Made by a program: the position numbers and the translations under genes
The notes under the pieces: generated by a model
The model's input: only the letters and a program-made list of their open reading frames with translations
The model's database searches: none
Told to the model about the DNA's origin: nothing
NCBI GenBank assembly: GCA_964565865.1
Contig: CAZMGM010000006.1
Span: 18,334 to 82,333 of the forward strand
Length of the DNA stretch: 64,000 nucleotides
Reading direction: 5' to 3'
Origin: CBDAPI01 sp964565865
GTDB lineage: Bacteria; Acidobacteriota; UBA6911; RPQK01; CBDAPI01
Shown here: positions 8,922 to 17,477 of the stretch, piece by piece
Numbering within the stretch: the stretch's first letter is position 1
Layout of the letters: every line of letters begins with the position of its first letter

Positions 8922-10775
8922 TCAGTCCCGCCTGCGCATGAAAGAGCGAACCCCCACGTCAGAGGCCCCCGGAGCTTCGGAGAGGACCTCCTCATCCTTT
9001 TCTCTGGGCATCTCACCGGGATTGACATACAGGTCCATGGCCAGGCGGTTCTGCTTGGTGTAAAGCTCTAGATAGCGGCCCTGCACCGCCAGCAGCTCGG
9101 AATGTGTGCCTCGTTCCACGATGCGGCCGTCTTCGATGACGAAAATCTGGTCAGCGCTCTGGATGGTGGACAGCCGGTGGGCAATGATGAAACTGGTACG
9201 TCCCTCTCGCAGGGCTCGAAGACCTTCCTGGATGTAACCCTCGCTTTCGCTGTCCAGACTGGAGGTGGCCTCATCGAGGATGAGAATTCGGGGATCGGCC
9301 AGGATAGCCCGAGCGATGGCGATACGCTGCTTCTGGCCGCCTGAAAGCTTGATACCCCTCTCTCCGATGACCGTATCGTAGCCATCCGGACCGTCCACGA
9401 ACTCATCCACGTGAGCGATCTTGCTGACCCGAAGAACGTCCTCCATGGTAGCTCCAGAGCATCCATAGCGAATGTTTTCGGTGATCGTCCCATCGAACAG
9501 AAAAGTGTCCTGCAGGACCACACCGATTTGCCTGCGCACGCTCAGCATGTTGAGCAAGGAGACGTCCTGGTCGTCGATCAAGATCTGCCCTTGATCGGGA
9601 CGATGGAAGAGCAGGATCAGACCCACCAGCGTGGTCTTTCCGGAGCCGCTGGATCCCACCAGAGCTATGGTCGATCCGGGTTCTACCCGAAAAGAAATTT
9701 CTTTCAAAACCGGCTGTCCAGGTTGGTATGCAAAGGAGACATGCCGAAACTCAACTTGTCCCCGAATCCTTCCCATTTCAGGCTTCTGCAGTTCGGCGTC
9801 GTCCTCTCGGGTCACCGCCAGCACCTCTCTAATCCTGTCTAGACCGGCAAAGGCTTCTCCCAGCTGGGTGGCGATGGCCGACATCTGGATCAGTGGCGCT
9901 GCTAGCAGGGCAGTGAAGGCCAGGTACATCACCAGATCACCCAGCGTCATCTCGTCCCGAATGATGGCTCCGCCACCCACCAGAATCATGACCACACCCA
10001 TAGTGCCGACGACAATAGTGGACAAAGACGAGATGAGAGTGACCCCGTTGATGGATTTGCGCACGTTGTCAAATAGCCGTCTGGCACCCTCGGCAAAGAT
10101 ACGGTCCTCTTCCTGCTCGGACGTAAATGCCTTGACTACGCGGACTCCTCCCAGCGCCTCTCCCAGGCGGCCGCTTACGGTGGCGAGGATCTTCTGACGG
10201 GCTCGAAAAATGGGCCGAAGCTTGCGAAAGCCGACGACGATCAAGACCAGGAAAACCATCAGAATCAGAGAAATCGAGAGCGTCAGACGCCAGTTCAGGT
10301 AAAAGAGGACAAGAATTGCCGCGGACGCAGTGAGAACACCTCCGGAAAGCTGAACCAGGCCCGTCCCGACCAGGTTGCGAATGCCATCGGAGTCCGACAG
10401 GATCCGGGGAATCAACGAGCCGGTCTTGTGGACGTCGAAAAACGATACGGGGAGGCGCACAATATGCTGCTGCACCCGGATGCGAAGGTCTGTGATAGTC
10501 CGCCAGGCGGCAATGCCCAGCAGCCTGGCCAGTAGAAAACTGGTGACCGCCTGAATCAGAGTGGCAGCGAAAGCAGCTCCTGCGAGCCAGGGGAGCAGGT
10601 TGATGCGTTTTTGCACCAGCACGTCGTCGATGAGGAATTTCGAGATTCCCGGGAGGACCAGGCCAGAGAGACGGCTGACCAGCGTCAAAGACAACCCCAG
10701 GAACAGTTTCCATCGGTGGTCCCAGACAATGACTCGGGCTTCTTTCCAGGCTGCGGAGAAATTGAATCTAGGCAT
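8922..10775 (-). CDS. ABC exporter, MsbA/LmrA-type half transporter
   Basis: Homodimeric or heterodimeric inner-membrane exporter of lipids or drugs: N-terminal six-helix transmembrane domain (about residues 20-315) and C-terminal ATPase (about 340-580). The ATPase has Walker A GSSGSGKTT, the Q loop in IGVVLQDTFLFD, signature LSGGQKQRIAIARA, Walker B ILILDEATSSLD and H loop IIAHRLST, so all catalytic residues are present. The last 35 residues form a charged tail (PREKDEEVLSEAPG). At 617 aa it is a normal half-transporter. It stands alone; no partner permease or periplasmic protein is adjacent, so the substrate is open. Confidence 0.9.
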   Translation of the reverse strand: MPRFNFSAAWKEARVIVWDHRWKLFLGLSLTLVSRLSGLVLPGISKFLIDDVLVQKRINLLPWLAGAAFAATLIQAVTSFLLARLLGIAAWRTITDLRIRVQQHIVRLPVSFFDVHKTGSLIPRILSDSDGIRNLVGTGLVQLSGGVLTASAAILVLFYLNWRLTLSISLILMVFLVLIVVGFRKLRPIFRARQKILATVSGRLGEALGGVRVVKAFTSEQEEDRIFAEGARRLFDNVRKSINGVTLISSLSTIVVGTMGVVMILVGGGAIIRDEMTLGDLVMYLAFTALLAAPLIQMSAIATQLGEAFAGLDRIREVLAVTREDDAELQKPEMGRIRGQVEFRHVSFAYQPGQPVLKEISFRVEPGSTIALVGSSGSGKTTLVGLILLFHRPDQGQILIDDQDVSLLNMLSVRRQIGVVLQDTFLFDGTITENIRYGCSGATMEDVLRVSKIAHVDEFVDGPDGYDTVIGERGIKLSGGQKQRIAIARAILADPRILILDEATSSLDSESEGYIQEGLRALREGRTSFIIAHRLSTIQSADQIFVIEDGRIVERGTHSELLAVQGRYLELYTKQNRLAMDLYVNPGEMPREKDEEVLSEAPGASDVGVRSFMRRRD

Positions 10776-10799
10776 GGATTAGGATGATCGCATTTTTAC

Positions 10800-10975
10800 G
10801 GTTGCAGGTCCAAAGTCAAAGATCTGGTTTGGGGTTCTGGGTCTCGCGCTGGCTCGTGTTACCCGTTACCGGCTTCGAGTTCCGGGTTCCGAGTTTTGAG
10901 TTTGACGATCAACAGTCAACCTTCCACCGTCAACGGTTGAATTCCGTCAAGTTGAAACCTTCAACTCATGGCCTG
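10800..10975. other. Low-complexity intergenic filler
   Basis: Phrases such as GGTTCCGAGTTTTGAG, CAACAGTCAACC and GTTGAAACCTTCAACTC repeat in degenerate form. Similar filler is seen at about 8580, 11915-11990, 34485-34560, 42005-42085, 48437-48495 and 62765-62810. No gene signals. Confidence 0.5.
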
Positions 10976-11004
10976 TAACCTATTCAACGAGTAAGGAGAG
11001 CATC

Positions 11005-11916
11005 ATGCGAATTGCAGTTACCGGAGCCACTGGTTTTATCGGGAAGAGCCTCTGCCGCTCGCTCTTGAGGACAGGGAATCAGCTGGTCGTGTTTGCTCGC
11101 GATACACGCAATGCCCAGACGTTGTTCCCGGGAATCCGGGTCGTAGAGTGGGACGCGCTGGAGGGTCCGCCCCCGGTTGGATCACTCGACGGCGTCGACG
11201 CGGTTGTCCATTTGCTGGGTGAAGGAATTGCGAAGGGCCGCTGGTCGGCGAAGCAGAAAGAAGCGATTCGGGAAAGTCGGGTGCAGGGAACCTACAACCT
11301 TTGCGAGGCGCTCCGATCCTCCTCCCCGAGGCCACGACTTTTGATCAGCAGCTCGGCCATCGGTTTCTATGGCTCCAGGGGGGACGAGGATCTGGAGGAG
11401 TCGAGCGCTCGGGGAAGCGGCTTTCTGGGAGATATTTGTGAAGCCTGGGAAACGGCAGCGATGACGGCGGAGCAACACGGGATCCGCACGGTGCTGCTCA
11501 GGACCGGGATCGTCCTTTCCACGGAAGGAGGGGCTCTGGCCAAAATGTTGCCACCCTTCAAGATGTTCTTGGGAGGTGCTCTGGGATCCGGAAAGCAGTG
11601 GATGTCCTGGATTCACATGGAGGACGAAGTTGGTCTGATCCGGCACATCCTAGGCAGCGATGAACTCAAAGGACCGATCAACGCGACGGCGCCCGGTCCA
11701 GCTACAAACTACGAGTTTTCCAAGACACTGGGGAAAGTTCTGGGAAGGCCAGCCATTTTCCCGACCCCGGCGTTGGTCCTTAAGCTCCTGCTGGGAGAAA
11801 TGGCACAAGAACTGCTCTTGAACGGCCAGAAGGTTCTCCCGCGCCGGGCCGTATCGAGTGGTTACCAGTTCCGGTTCCCAGAACTTGAAGGAGCACTCAG
11901 GCATTTACTCCAGTAA
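11005..11916 (+). CDS. TIGR01777 (SDR39U1-like) epimerase
   Basis: Atypical extended short-chain dehydrogenase/reductase of the TIGR01777 family (E. coli YfcH and human SDR39U1 relatives). The NADP-binding motif TGATGFIG starts at residue 7; VVHLLGEGIAKGRWS, the SSSAIGFYGSRGDE segment and LRTGIVLSTEGGAL are family hallmarks. The family carries YG in place of the usual catalytic YxxxK arrangement, and its substrate is unknown. At 303 aa it is full length. AAGGAGAG lies 7 nt before the ATG. Monocistronic, flanked by filler DNA on both sides. Confidence 0.9.
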   Translation: MRIAVTGATGFIGKSLCRSLLRTGNQLVVFARDTRNAQTLFPGIRVVEWDALEGPPPVGSLDGVDAVVHLLGEGIAKGRWSAKQKEAIRESRVQGTYNLCEALRSSSPRPRLLISSSAIGFYGSRGDEDLEESSARGSGFLGDICEAWETAAMTAEQHGIRTVLLRTGIVLSTEGGALAKMLPPFKMFLGGALGSGKQWMSWIHMEDEVGLIRHILGSDELKGPINATAPGPATNYEFSKTLGKVLGRPAIFPTPALVLKLLLGEMAQELLLNGQKVLPRRAVSSGYQFRFPELEGALRHLLQ

Positions 11917-12040
11917 CGGGTTGGAAGTCGAGGACGGTTGACCGTCAGAGTTGGAAGTTGGCTCGGAACCCGGAACCGGTGAGGGGTAACGGGAGCGAGT
12001 ACCAGCGACGATCACACGCCCTACCCGGAAAAAGAAATGG

Positions 12041-12111
12041 CTGGGGGACAGGGATTCGAACCCCGATAACATGGTCCAGAGCCATGTGTGTTGCCGTTAC
12101 ACTATCCCCCA
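12041..12111 (-). tRNA. tRNA-Gln (anticodon CTG)
   Basis: Acceptor TGGGGGA pairs with TCCCCCA, discriminator G. The anticodon arm CATGG-CTCTGGA-CCATG gives CTG (reads CAG). The T arm is CGGGG-TTCGAAT-CCCTG, with the last pair G-U. The 71-nt length and the U1-A72 type acceptor start are typical of bacterial tRNA-Gln. CCA not encoded. Confidence 0.94.
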
Positions 12112-12131
12112 GCGATAGCGGGCAAGACGCG

Positions 12132-12137
12132 ATTATA
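12132..12137 (-). promoter_or_regulatory. -10 box for tRNA-Gln
   Basis: Perfect TATAAT on the minus strand, 21 nt upstream of the tRNA 5' end. No consensus -35 is visible; a dispersed repeat copy (12146-12161) overlaps that position. Confidence 0.55.
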
Positions 12138-12145
12138 CTCGAACC

Positions 12146-12161
12146 CTGGCAGTCCGTGGGA
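12146..12161 (-). repeat. Dispersed CCACGG/CTAG-end repeat, copy 3 (short)
   Basis: Reverse complement reads TCCCACGGACTGCCAG. It lies between the epsilon subunit gene and the tRNA-Gln -10 box. Confidence 0.5.
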
Positions 12162-12183
12162 CACTCAGCACAAGCTGCGGGAA

Positions 12184-12597
12184 TCAGCGGGAAGCTGCCT
12201 CTAGCCTGGCCTCTGCCTGTCGAAACAGCTCTGAAGCGGCCTCGTAATCGGTTCCAGGACGTGTGGATCTGAGCTCGGCAAGGGCCTTCCGCCGGTCCGC
12301 TTCGGCCTCTTCTGCATCGATCTGATCCGGGCGGGCAGCCGCCTCGGCCAGTACCGAAACACGGGATCCAAGCACTTCCACAAAACCGTAGCTGCAGAAG
12401 AGAACGGTTTCCAGTCCCTGATTCCGGAAGAAAAGCCTTCCAATCCCCAGTTCGGAGAGCATTGGGGCGTGGCCCGGCAAGATGCCCAGGGCACCGTCCA
12501 GGCCGGGTACCGTCACCTCCTCGACCGTGCCACTGAAGAGGAGCTCTTCCGGGGTAACGATCTCCAGGTCGATGCTGGTGGGAAGTCGAGTGGCCAT
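12184..12597 (-). CDS. atpC: F1 ATP synthase subunit epsilon
   Basis: Central-stalk subunit of F1, 137 aa. The N-terminal beta-sandwich carries LEIVTPEELLFSGTVEEV and the canonical GALGILPGHAPMLSELGIG; the C-terminal part (about residues 90-137) is the two-helix inhibitory segment with regularly spaced Ala, Glu and Arg. Last gene of the atp operon, 5 bp after atpD. Confidence 0.95.
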   Translation of the reverse strand: MATRLPTSIDLEIVTPEELLFSGTVEEVTVPGLDGALGILPGHAPMLSELGIGRLFFRNQGLETVLFCSYGFVEVLGSRVSVLAEAAARPDQIDAEEAEADRRKALAELRSTRPGTDYEAASELFRQAEARLEAASR

Positions 12598-12602
12598 GGC
12601 TG

Positions 12603-14024
12603 CTACGCTGCGTCTGTTCGCATCTTCTCGGCCCGTTCTTTTACTTCGTCGATACCGCCGGCCATGTAAAACGCCTGTTCAGGTATGTCGTCATGCTGAC
12701 CTTCACAAACCTCCTTGAAACCCTTGATCGTTTCCGCCAGGGAAACATAGACGCCGGGAATGCCGGTGAACTGCTCGGCGACAAAAAAGGGCTGAGACAG
12801 GAAGCGGGTGATCTTCCGGGCCCGGGCTACCGTGAGTTTGTCTTCTTCAGAGAGTTCGTCCATACCCAGGATTGCAATGATATCCTGCAGGTCTTTGTAG
12901 CGCTGCAGGATTCCTTGAACCAGGCGCGTGACCTGGTAATGCTCCTCCCCGATTATGCGGGGATCCAGGATCCGGCTGGTAGAAGCCAGCGGGTCGACGG
13001 CGGGATAAATCCCCTGCTCAGCGATGGAGCGCTCCAAAGCCGTGGTCGCGTCCAGATGGGCGAAGGTGGTTGCCGGCGCCGGATCCGTATAGTCGTCGGC
13101 CGGGACGTAAATCGCCTGAATCGAAGTGATTGACCCTTTCTTAGTCGTGGTAATTCGCTCCTGCAGCTCACCCATTTCTGAAGCCAGGTTTGGTTGGTAG
13201 CCGACCGCGGAGGGCATGCGACCAAGGAGCGCCGAAACTTCCGATCCCGCTTGTGTAAAGCGGAAGATGTTGTCAATGAAGAGCAGAACGTCCTGGCCTT
13301 CCTCGTCACGGAAATACTCGGCCACGGTCAGGCCCGTGAGGCCGACCCTCAGACGCGCACCCGGAGGTTCAGTCATCTGTCCGTAAATGAGAGCCGCCTT
13401 GTCAATGACCCCGGATTCGTTCATTTCTATCCATAGGTCATTTCCTTCCCGCGTGCGCTCGCCCACTCCGGAGAAAACGGAAAATCCGCCATGTTGAGTG
13501 GCGATGCGGTTGATCAGTTCCATGATGATGACCGTTTTCCCGACACCCGCTCCGCCGAAGAGACCGATTTTTCCTCCTTTGGCAAAGGGCTCGATGAGAT
13601 CGATTACCTTGATGCCCGTTTCCAGCATTTCGGTTTCGGTGCTCTGGTCCTCGAAGCTGGGCGCAGCCCGGTGAATCGGATAGCGCTTCGATCGATCTAG
13701 TGGAGGCCCCTCGTCCACTGGCTCGCCCAGGACGTTCAGGACCCGCCCCAGGGTCTGCCGGCCGATGGGTACAGATATCGGTTCTCCCGTGTCGGTGGCC
13801 TTCATTCCCCGGACCACGCCGTCCGTCGGTTGCATGGAGACACATTTGACCAGTCCCTCGCCCAAGTGGTGGGCCGCCTCGAGAGTGATATCGATCTCAA
13901 CCGAGGTGTCAAATCCTTCAGAGGTGACCTTAATGGCATTGTAAATCTGCGGGACCTGACCGGCCTCGAACTGAATGTCGATGACGGGTCCCATTACCTG
14001 CAGAACCTTTCCTTCAGCTTGCAT
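12603..14024 (-). CDS. atpD: F1 ATP synthase subunit beta
   Basis: Catalytic subunit, 473 aa. Walker A is GGAGVGKTVII near residue 152, the catalytic Glu is in GERTREGNDLW, and LLFIDNIFRFTQAGSEVSAL is the Walker B/DELSEED-proximal segment. The DELSEED motif itself is intact (GMDELSEEDKL). AGGAG sits 8 nt before the ATG. Separated from atpG by a 183-bp gap that contains a hairpin, which is longer than usual inside an atp operon. Confidence 0.97.
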   Translation of the reverse strand: MQAEGKVLQVMGPVIDIQFEAGQVPQIYNAIKVTSEGFDTSVEIDITLEAAHHLGEGLVKCVSMQPTDGVVRGMKATDTGEPISVPIGRQTLGRVLNVLGEPVDEGPPLDRSKRYPIHRAAPSFEDQSTETEMLETGIKVIDLIEPFAKGGKIGLFGGAGVGKTVIIMELINRIATQHGGFSVFSGVGERTREGNDLWIEMNESGVIDKAALIYGQMTEPPGARLRVGLTGLTVAEYFRDEEGQDVLLFIDNIFRFTQAGSEVSALLGRMPSAVGYQPNLASEMGELQERITTTKKGSITSIQAIYVPADDYTDPAPATTFAHLDATTALERSIAEQGIYPAVDPLASTSRILDPRIIGEEHYQVTRLVQGILQRYKDLQDIIAILGMDELSEEDKLTVARARKITRFLSQPFFVAEQFTGIPGVYVSLAETIKGFKEVCEGQHDDIPEQAFYMAGGIDEVKERAEKMRTDAA

Positions 14025-14137
14025 CTGTTTGACTCCTAATCCTAGCCAGACGTTGCGTTAGACTGACTTGAATTGTACTCAGGACAGAACGGTCGGTCCC
14101 GAGACAACAACATGGCAGAGCGGAAGCTCGCCGTTAA

Positions 14138-14157
14138 CGGTGAGCTCAGGCTCACCG
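14138..14157. other. Perfect 8-bp hairpin in the atpG-atpD gap
   Basis: CGGTGAGC (14138-14145) and GCTCACCG (14150-14157) enclose TCAG. No U tract follows on the minus strand, so it is not a clear terminator for the operon; it could be an mRNA processing or stability element between gamma and beta. The sequence AACGGTGAGCT recurs at 19308 (inverted) and 49620. Confidence 0.5.
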
Positions 14158-14207
14158 CTCTTTTCGTTCCATGGAAACTTGACGCAACGTCCAAGACGTG
14201 CCTCGCT

Positions 14208-15089
14208 CTACTGCTCATTATCTCCCAGGGCATCTGCTCCGCTCACCACCTCGATCAGCTCGGTGGTAATCGAGGCCTGCCGCAGCCGGTTCATTTTTAA
14301 AGTCAAGCTGTCAATCATCTCTCGGGCATTGCGCGTAGCTGCGTCCATGGCAGTCATTCGAGCTGCATGTTCCGCCGCTTCCGATTCCAGCATCGCCCGA
14401 AAGAGCTGGGTCTCTACATGGCGGGGAACAATGGAGTCGAGGATCTGTCGAGCAGGCTGTTCGTAGATGTACTCCAGCAGCGTGTCCTCCACGTTTGTGA
14501 CCTCGATCTTGCGAATGGGAAGCAAGGGTTCGGTGACTACCTGCTGCCGGATCACCGACTTGAACTCATTGTAAAGAACGTGCACGGAGTCCAGCTCGCT
14601 GTGGGTGTAAAAAGTGATGAGGCTCTGAGCCAGCTCTTTGGCGTATTTCGAATCCACTTTGGCCATAATGTTGAGGTAGCGATGCTGGACGGGCCAGGGA
14701 CGGTTCTTGAACCAATCATCGCCTTTTCTTCCCACCAGGGCCAGGCTCAGTTCCTTGTTTGCCTCCGCACTCTTAATATAGGACATGGCACCCTTGATGA
14801 GGTTGCTGTTGAACGAGCCGCACAGTCCCTTGTCGGACGTGATTACAACCAGCAAGACCCTTTTCTCATTCCGCCGAGAGAGCAAGGGATGAGAGGAAGC
14901 ATCAACGCGCGTTGCCAGCGAGTTGAGAACGGCCAGCATGCGGTTGGCATAGGGCCGGGCCGCGAAGATTCGATCCTGGGCCTTTCTGAGGCGTGAGGCG
15001 GAGATGAACTTCATGGCCCGCGTGATCTGGCGAATGTTCCGGACCGAGCGGACTCTTCTACGGAGATCAATCAGTTGGCCGGCGGGCAT
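14208..15089 (-). CDS. atpG: F1 ATP synthase subunit gamma
   Basis: Rotor subunit of F1, 293 aa. N-terminal LIDLRRRVRSVRNIRQITRAM plus KFISASRLRKAQ is the long helix, and the ITSDKGLCGSFN motif is intact. The C-terminal helix shows ALLTEL-like spacing in MTAMDAATRNAREMIDSLTLKMNR-type repeats, ending in the ITTELIEVVSGADAL motif. The ATG at 15089 has no Shine-Dalgarno; the sequence upstream is the end of the inserted repeat element (15091-15372), which begins one base before the start codon. Confidence 0.95.
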   Translation of the reverse strand: MPAGQLIDLRRRVRSVRNIRQITRAMKFISASRLRKAQDRIFAARPYANRMLAVLNSLATRVDASSHPLLSRRNEKRVLLVVITSDKGLCGSFNSNLIKGAMSYIKSAEANKELSLALVGRKGDDWFKNRPWPVQHRYLNIMAKVDSKYAKELAQSLITFYTHSELDSVHVLYNEFKSVIRQQVVTEPLLPIRKIEVTNVEDTLLEYIYEQPARQILDSIVPRHVETQLFRAMLESEAAEHAARMTAMDAATRNAREMIDSLTLKMNRLRQASITTELIEVVSGADALGDNEQ

Positions 15090-15090
15090 C

Positions 15091-15372
15091 GCTAGTAGCT
15101 CGTGTTGAAAGTCCCACAGGCCGTGTTACGGGCGGCGTGGGTGTAGATATAAGGCGAACCGACGCAGGCCATGCCCAAGCATCGGCGAGGAGGGGAAACG
15201 CAGTAGATGGGCCTGCGCCGCCCGTAACCCGAAGGGCGCCAGGGGTTTGTGCCCGCTGGCTGTGTTTCTCGTCCTCGCAGATAACCAAGCATCAACTTCC
15301 TCCTCCTGCCTTGCCAGGGAACACAGCTCCCTGGCGCACCGCCCCTCGCGACTTTTACCACGGACTGCTAGC
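15091..15372. mobile_element. MITE-like element with terminal inverted repeats, between atpA and atpG
   Basis: The whole atpA-atpG gap is one element. The left end (15091-15115, GCTAGTAGCTCGTG then TTGAAAGTCCC) and the right end (15348-15372, reverse complement GCTAGCAGTCCGTG then GTAAAAGTCGC) match at 19 of 25 positions. Both ends carry CTAG, as expected for a 4-bp CTAG or 2-bp TA target duplication. Inside are a perfect 13-bp inverted repeat (15125-15137 with 15216-15228) and a hairpin GCCAGGGA/TCCCTGGC at 15314-15335. It encodes no protein. The right end supplies the TAG stop of atpA. Related shorter element at 55113-55233. Confidence 0.65.
15125..15228. repeat. Inverted repeat pair inside the element
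   Basis: GTTACGGGCGGCG at 15125-15137 is exactly reverse-complemented at 15216-15228. A second pair, CGCAGGCC and GGCCTGCG, lies just inside, so this part could fold into a long stem. Confidence 0.7.
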
Positions 15373-16912
15373 TCTCACTCACGGTTTCAGGTTGAGTTTC
15401 TTTCTCATCGGCGAAGCGCTCCTTGAACTCCTCGAGAGCCGCTCCAAGTTGTTTTTCGAGTTCATCGTCGATGGTCCCCTTTTCGAGGAGGGCCTTTAAG
15501 TGGCCACTGTAGCGAGTCGTAAAGAACTGGTAAAGGCTATTCTCGAAATCGGCCAGATCGGAGATTTCAACGTCATCTGAGTAACCCCGAGTGGCGGCAA
15601 AGATCACCAGAATCTGCTTTTCTACGGCCAGAGGTTCATACTGGTCCTGCTTTAAGATTTCAGTGAGCCGCTCTCCTCGTGCTAGCTGGTCCTGGGTCGC
15701 CTTGTCGAGATCCGATCCGAACTGGGCAAAGGCAGCCATCTCGCGATACTGGGCCAGATCCAGTCGCAATCTTCCGGCGACCTGTTTCATGGCTTTGATC
15801 TGGGCGTTTCCTCCCACACGGCTGACCGAGTTGCCGACGTGAATAGCGGGCCGGATTCCCGAATAGAAGAGATCCGATTCGAGATAGATCTGCCCGTCCG
15901 TAATGGAAATGACATTGGTGGGAATGTAGGCTGAAATATCGCCTGCCTGCGTTTCGATGACCGGCAGCGCGGTGAGGCTTCCACCACCCAGTTCATCTTT
16001 CATCTTGGCGGCTCTCTCCAGCAGGCGGCTGTGGAGGTAGAACACGTCCCCGGGAAAGGCTTCCCGGCCTGGGGGCCGTCTCAAGAGCAGAGAGATTTCC
16101 CGGTAGGCCGCTGCATGCTTGGAAAGATCATCGTAAATAATCACGGCGTGTTTTCCGTTGTTGCGGAAGTACTCACCGACGGCGCAACCGGCATAGGGAG
16201 CTAGATACTGCATCGTTGCCGGGTCCGAAGAAGAGGCCACAACGACCACGGTCTTGGACATGACGTCATGATCCTCCAGTGTCTTCACGACACGGGCTAC
16301 AGTGGAGCGCCTCTGGCCGATCGCCACGTAAATGCAGTAAACGTCTGTTTTTTTCTGGTTGATAATCGCGTCGATAGCAATAGCGGTTTTTCCCGTTTGC
16401 CTGTCGCCGATGATCAGCTCTCTCTGTCCTCTGCCAATCGGGATCATGGAATCAACCGCTTTCAGACCGGTCTGTAACGGCTCTTTTACGGGCTGGCGGT
16501 CGAGTACACCGGGTGCGACGGCTTCCACAGGGTAGTACTCACTGGTCGAAACGGGTCCTTTGCCATCGATAGGTATACCCAGGGCGCTGACAGTTCGACC
16601 GATCAGCCCTTCGCCTACAGGCACCTCCATGATTCTCTGTGTCCGCTTGACCAGGTCGCCCTCCGCTATGTGGTGAAAGTCCCCGAAGAGCACGGCCCCG
16701 ACGTTGTCCTCCTCCAGATTGAGGGCCAGACCATAAACGTCGTGAGGGAACTCCAACATCTCCAGCGCCATGGCTTTCTCCAGGCCGTGAATGCGGGCAA
16801 TGCCGTCACCTGCGGAAACCACCGTTCCTACTTCACTGACCACCAGGCCGGCGTCGAAGTCTTTGATCTGGTCTCGAATGATCCTGGTTATCTCGTCTGC
16901 TTGAATCGCCAT
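15368..16912 (-). CDS. atpA: F1 ATP synthase subunit alpha
   Basis: Non-catalytic nucleotide-binding subunit, 514 aa. Walker A GDRQTGKTAIA, the VYCIYVAIGQ strand, and the PYAGCAVGEYFRNNGKHA segment are diagnostic. C-terminal FEEFKERF-like residues are present before a Thr/Glu-rich tail (KETQPETVSES). The ATG at 16912 is preceded by GGGGAGA at ideal spacing; an ATG 15 nt earlier overlaps that site and is less likely. Its TAG stop lies within CTAG at the edge of the repeat element downstream. Upstream atpH ends 25 bp before. Confidence 0.96.
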   Translation of the reverse strand: MAIQADEITRIIRDQIKDFDAGLVVSEVGTVVSAGDGIARIHGLEKAMALEMLEFPHDVYGLALNLEEDNVGAVLFGDFHHIAEGDLVKRTQRIMEVPVGEGLIGRTVSALGIPIDGKGPVSTSEYYPVEAVAPGVLDRQPVKEPLQTGLKAVDSMIPIGRGQRELIIGDRQTGKTAIAIDAIINQKKTDVYCIYVAIGQRRSTVARVVKTLEDHDVMSKTVVVVASSSDPATMQYLAPYAGCAVGEYFRNNGKHAVIIYDDLSKHAAAYREISLLLRRPPGREAFPGDVFYLHSRLLERAAKMKDELGGGSLTALPVIETQAGDISAYIPTNVISITDGQIYLESDLFYSGIRPAIHVGNSVSRVGGNAQIKAMKQVAGRLRLDLAQYREMAAFAQFGSDLDKATQDQLARGERLTEILKQDQYEPLAVEKQILVIFAATRGYSDDVEISDLADFENSLYQFFTTRYSGHLKALLEKGTIDDELEKQLGAALEEFKERFADEKETQPETVSES

Positions 16913-16937
16913 TTCTTTTCTCCCCATCGGATCGGAA

Positions 16938-17477
16938 CTAGTGAGTGGCCAACTCCTTCTGCAATGCCTCTAGAGCCGTCTGTACCGAACCGTCAAAAAT
17001 CGTTGAGCCAATTTTCAGCCGAATCCCGCCGATCAAGGCCTCGTCCTGCTGGAATTCCAATCTTGCCCCGTGGCCCGTCATTTCTTCTACAGCTTCTTGC
17101 AGCAGAGAACGGGTGTGATCGGGCAGAACACTGGCAGAGATAACTTCTCCCCGTACGATTCCGCGCCGCTCATCCAAAACTTCCCCAAGCGCCTCCAGGG
17201 CACGATCGAATTCACCGATTCGACCGTTAAGTAACAGAACCAGCACGAAATTGCGAATTGGATCACTTAGGTTGAGGAGTAACGCCAGCTGTTCCACGAT
17301 TTTCCGTTTGGGTTGGAAGGCCAGCGCTGGATTTTCCAGTGTAGTACGCAGCAGCTGGTTAGCGAGGAGAAGACCGTGGAAGGTCCTGGCCTCTTCTTCA
17401 ATCCGATCTTCGAGGTTCTGTTCGCTGATCACGTCGATCAGGGCACGGGCGTATTTCAGATAGGTCGAGTGGGCCAT
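16938..17477 (-). CDS. atpH: F1 ATP synthase subunit delta
   Basis: Peripheral-stalk subunit (OSCP homologue), 179 aa. The YLKYARALIDVISEQ start, the NPALAFQPKRKIVEQL segment and the C-terminal IGGIRLKIGSTIFDGSVQT motif are classic. Its ATG immediately follows the stop codon of atpF with no spacing, suggesting translational coupling. Links F1 to the two b-type subunits encoded just before. Confidence 0.95.
   Translation of the reverse strand: MAHSTYLKYARALIDVISEQNLEDRIEEEARTFHGLLLANQLLRTTLENPALAFQPKRKIVEQLALLLNLSDPIRNFVLVLLLNGRIGEFDRALEALGEVLDERRGIVRGEVISASVLPDHTRSLLQEAVEEMTGHGARLEFQQDEALIGGIRLKIGSTIFDGSVQTALEALQKELATH

Noticed and set aside
14367..14996. Plus-strand frame of 209 codons opposite atpG
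   Set aside because: Antisense shadow of a well-conserved ATP synthase gene.
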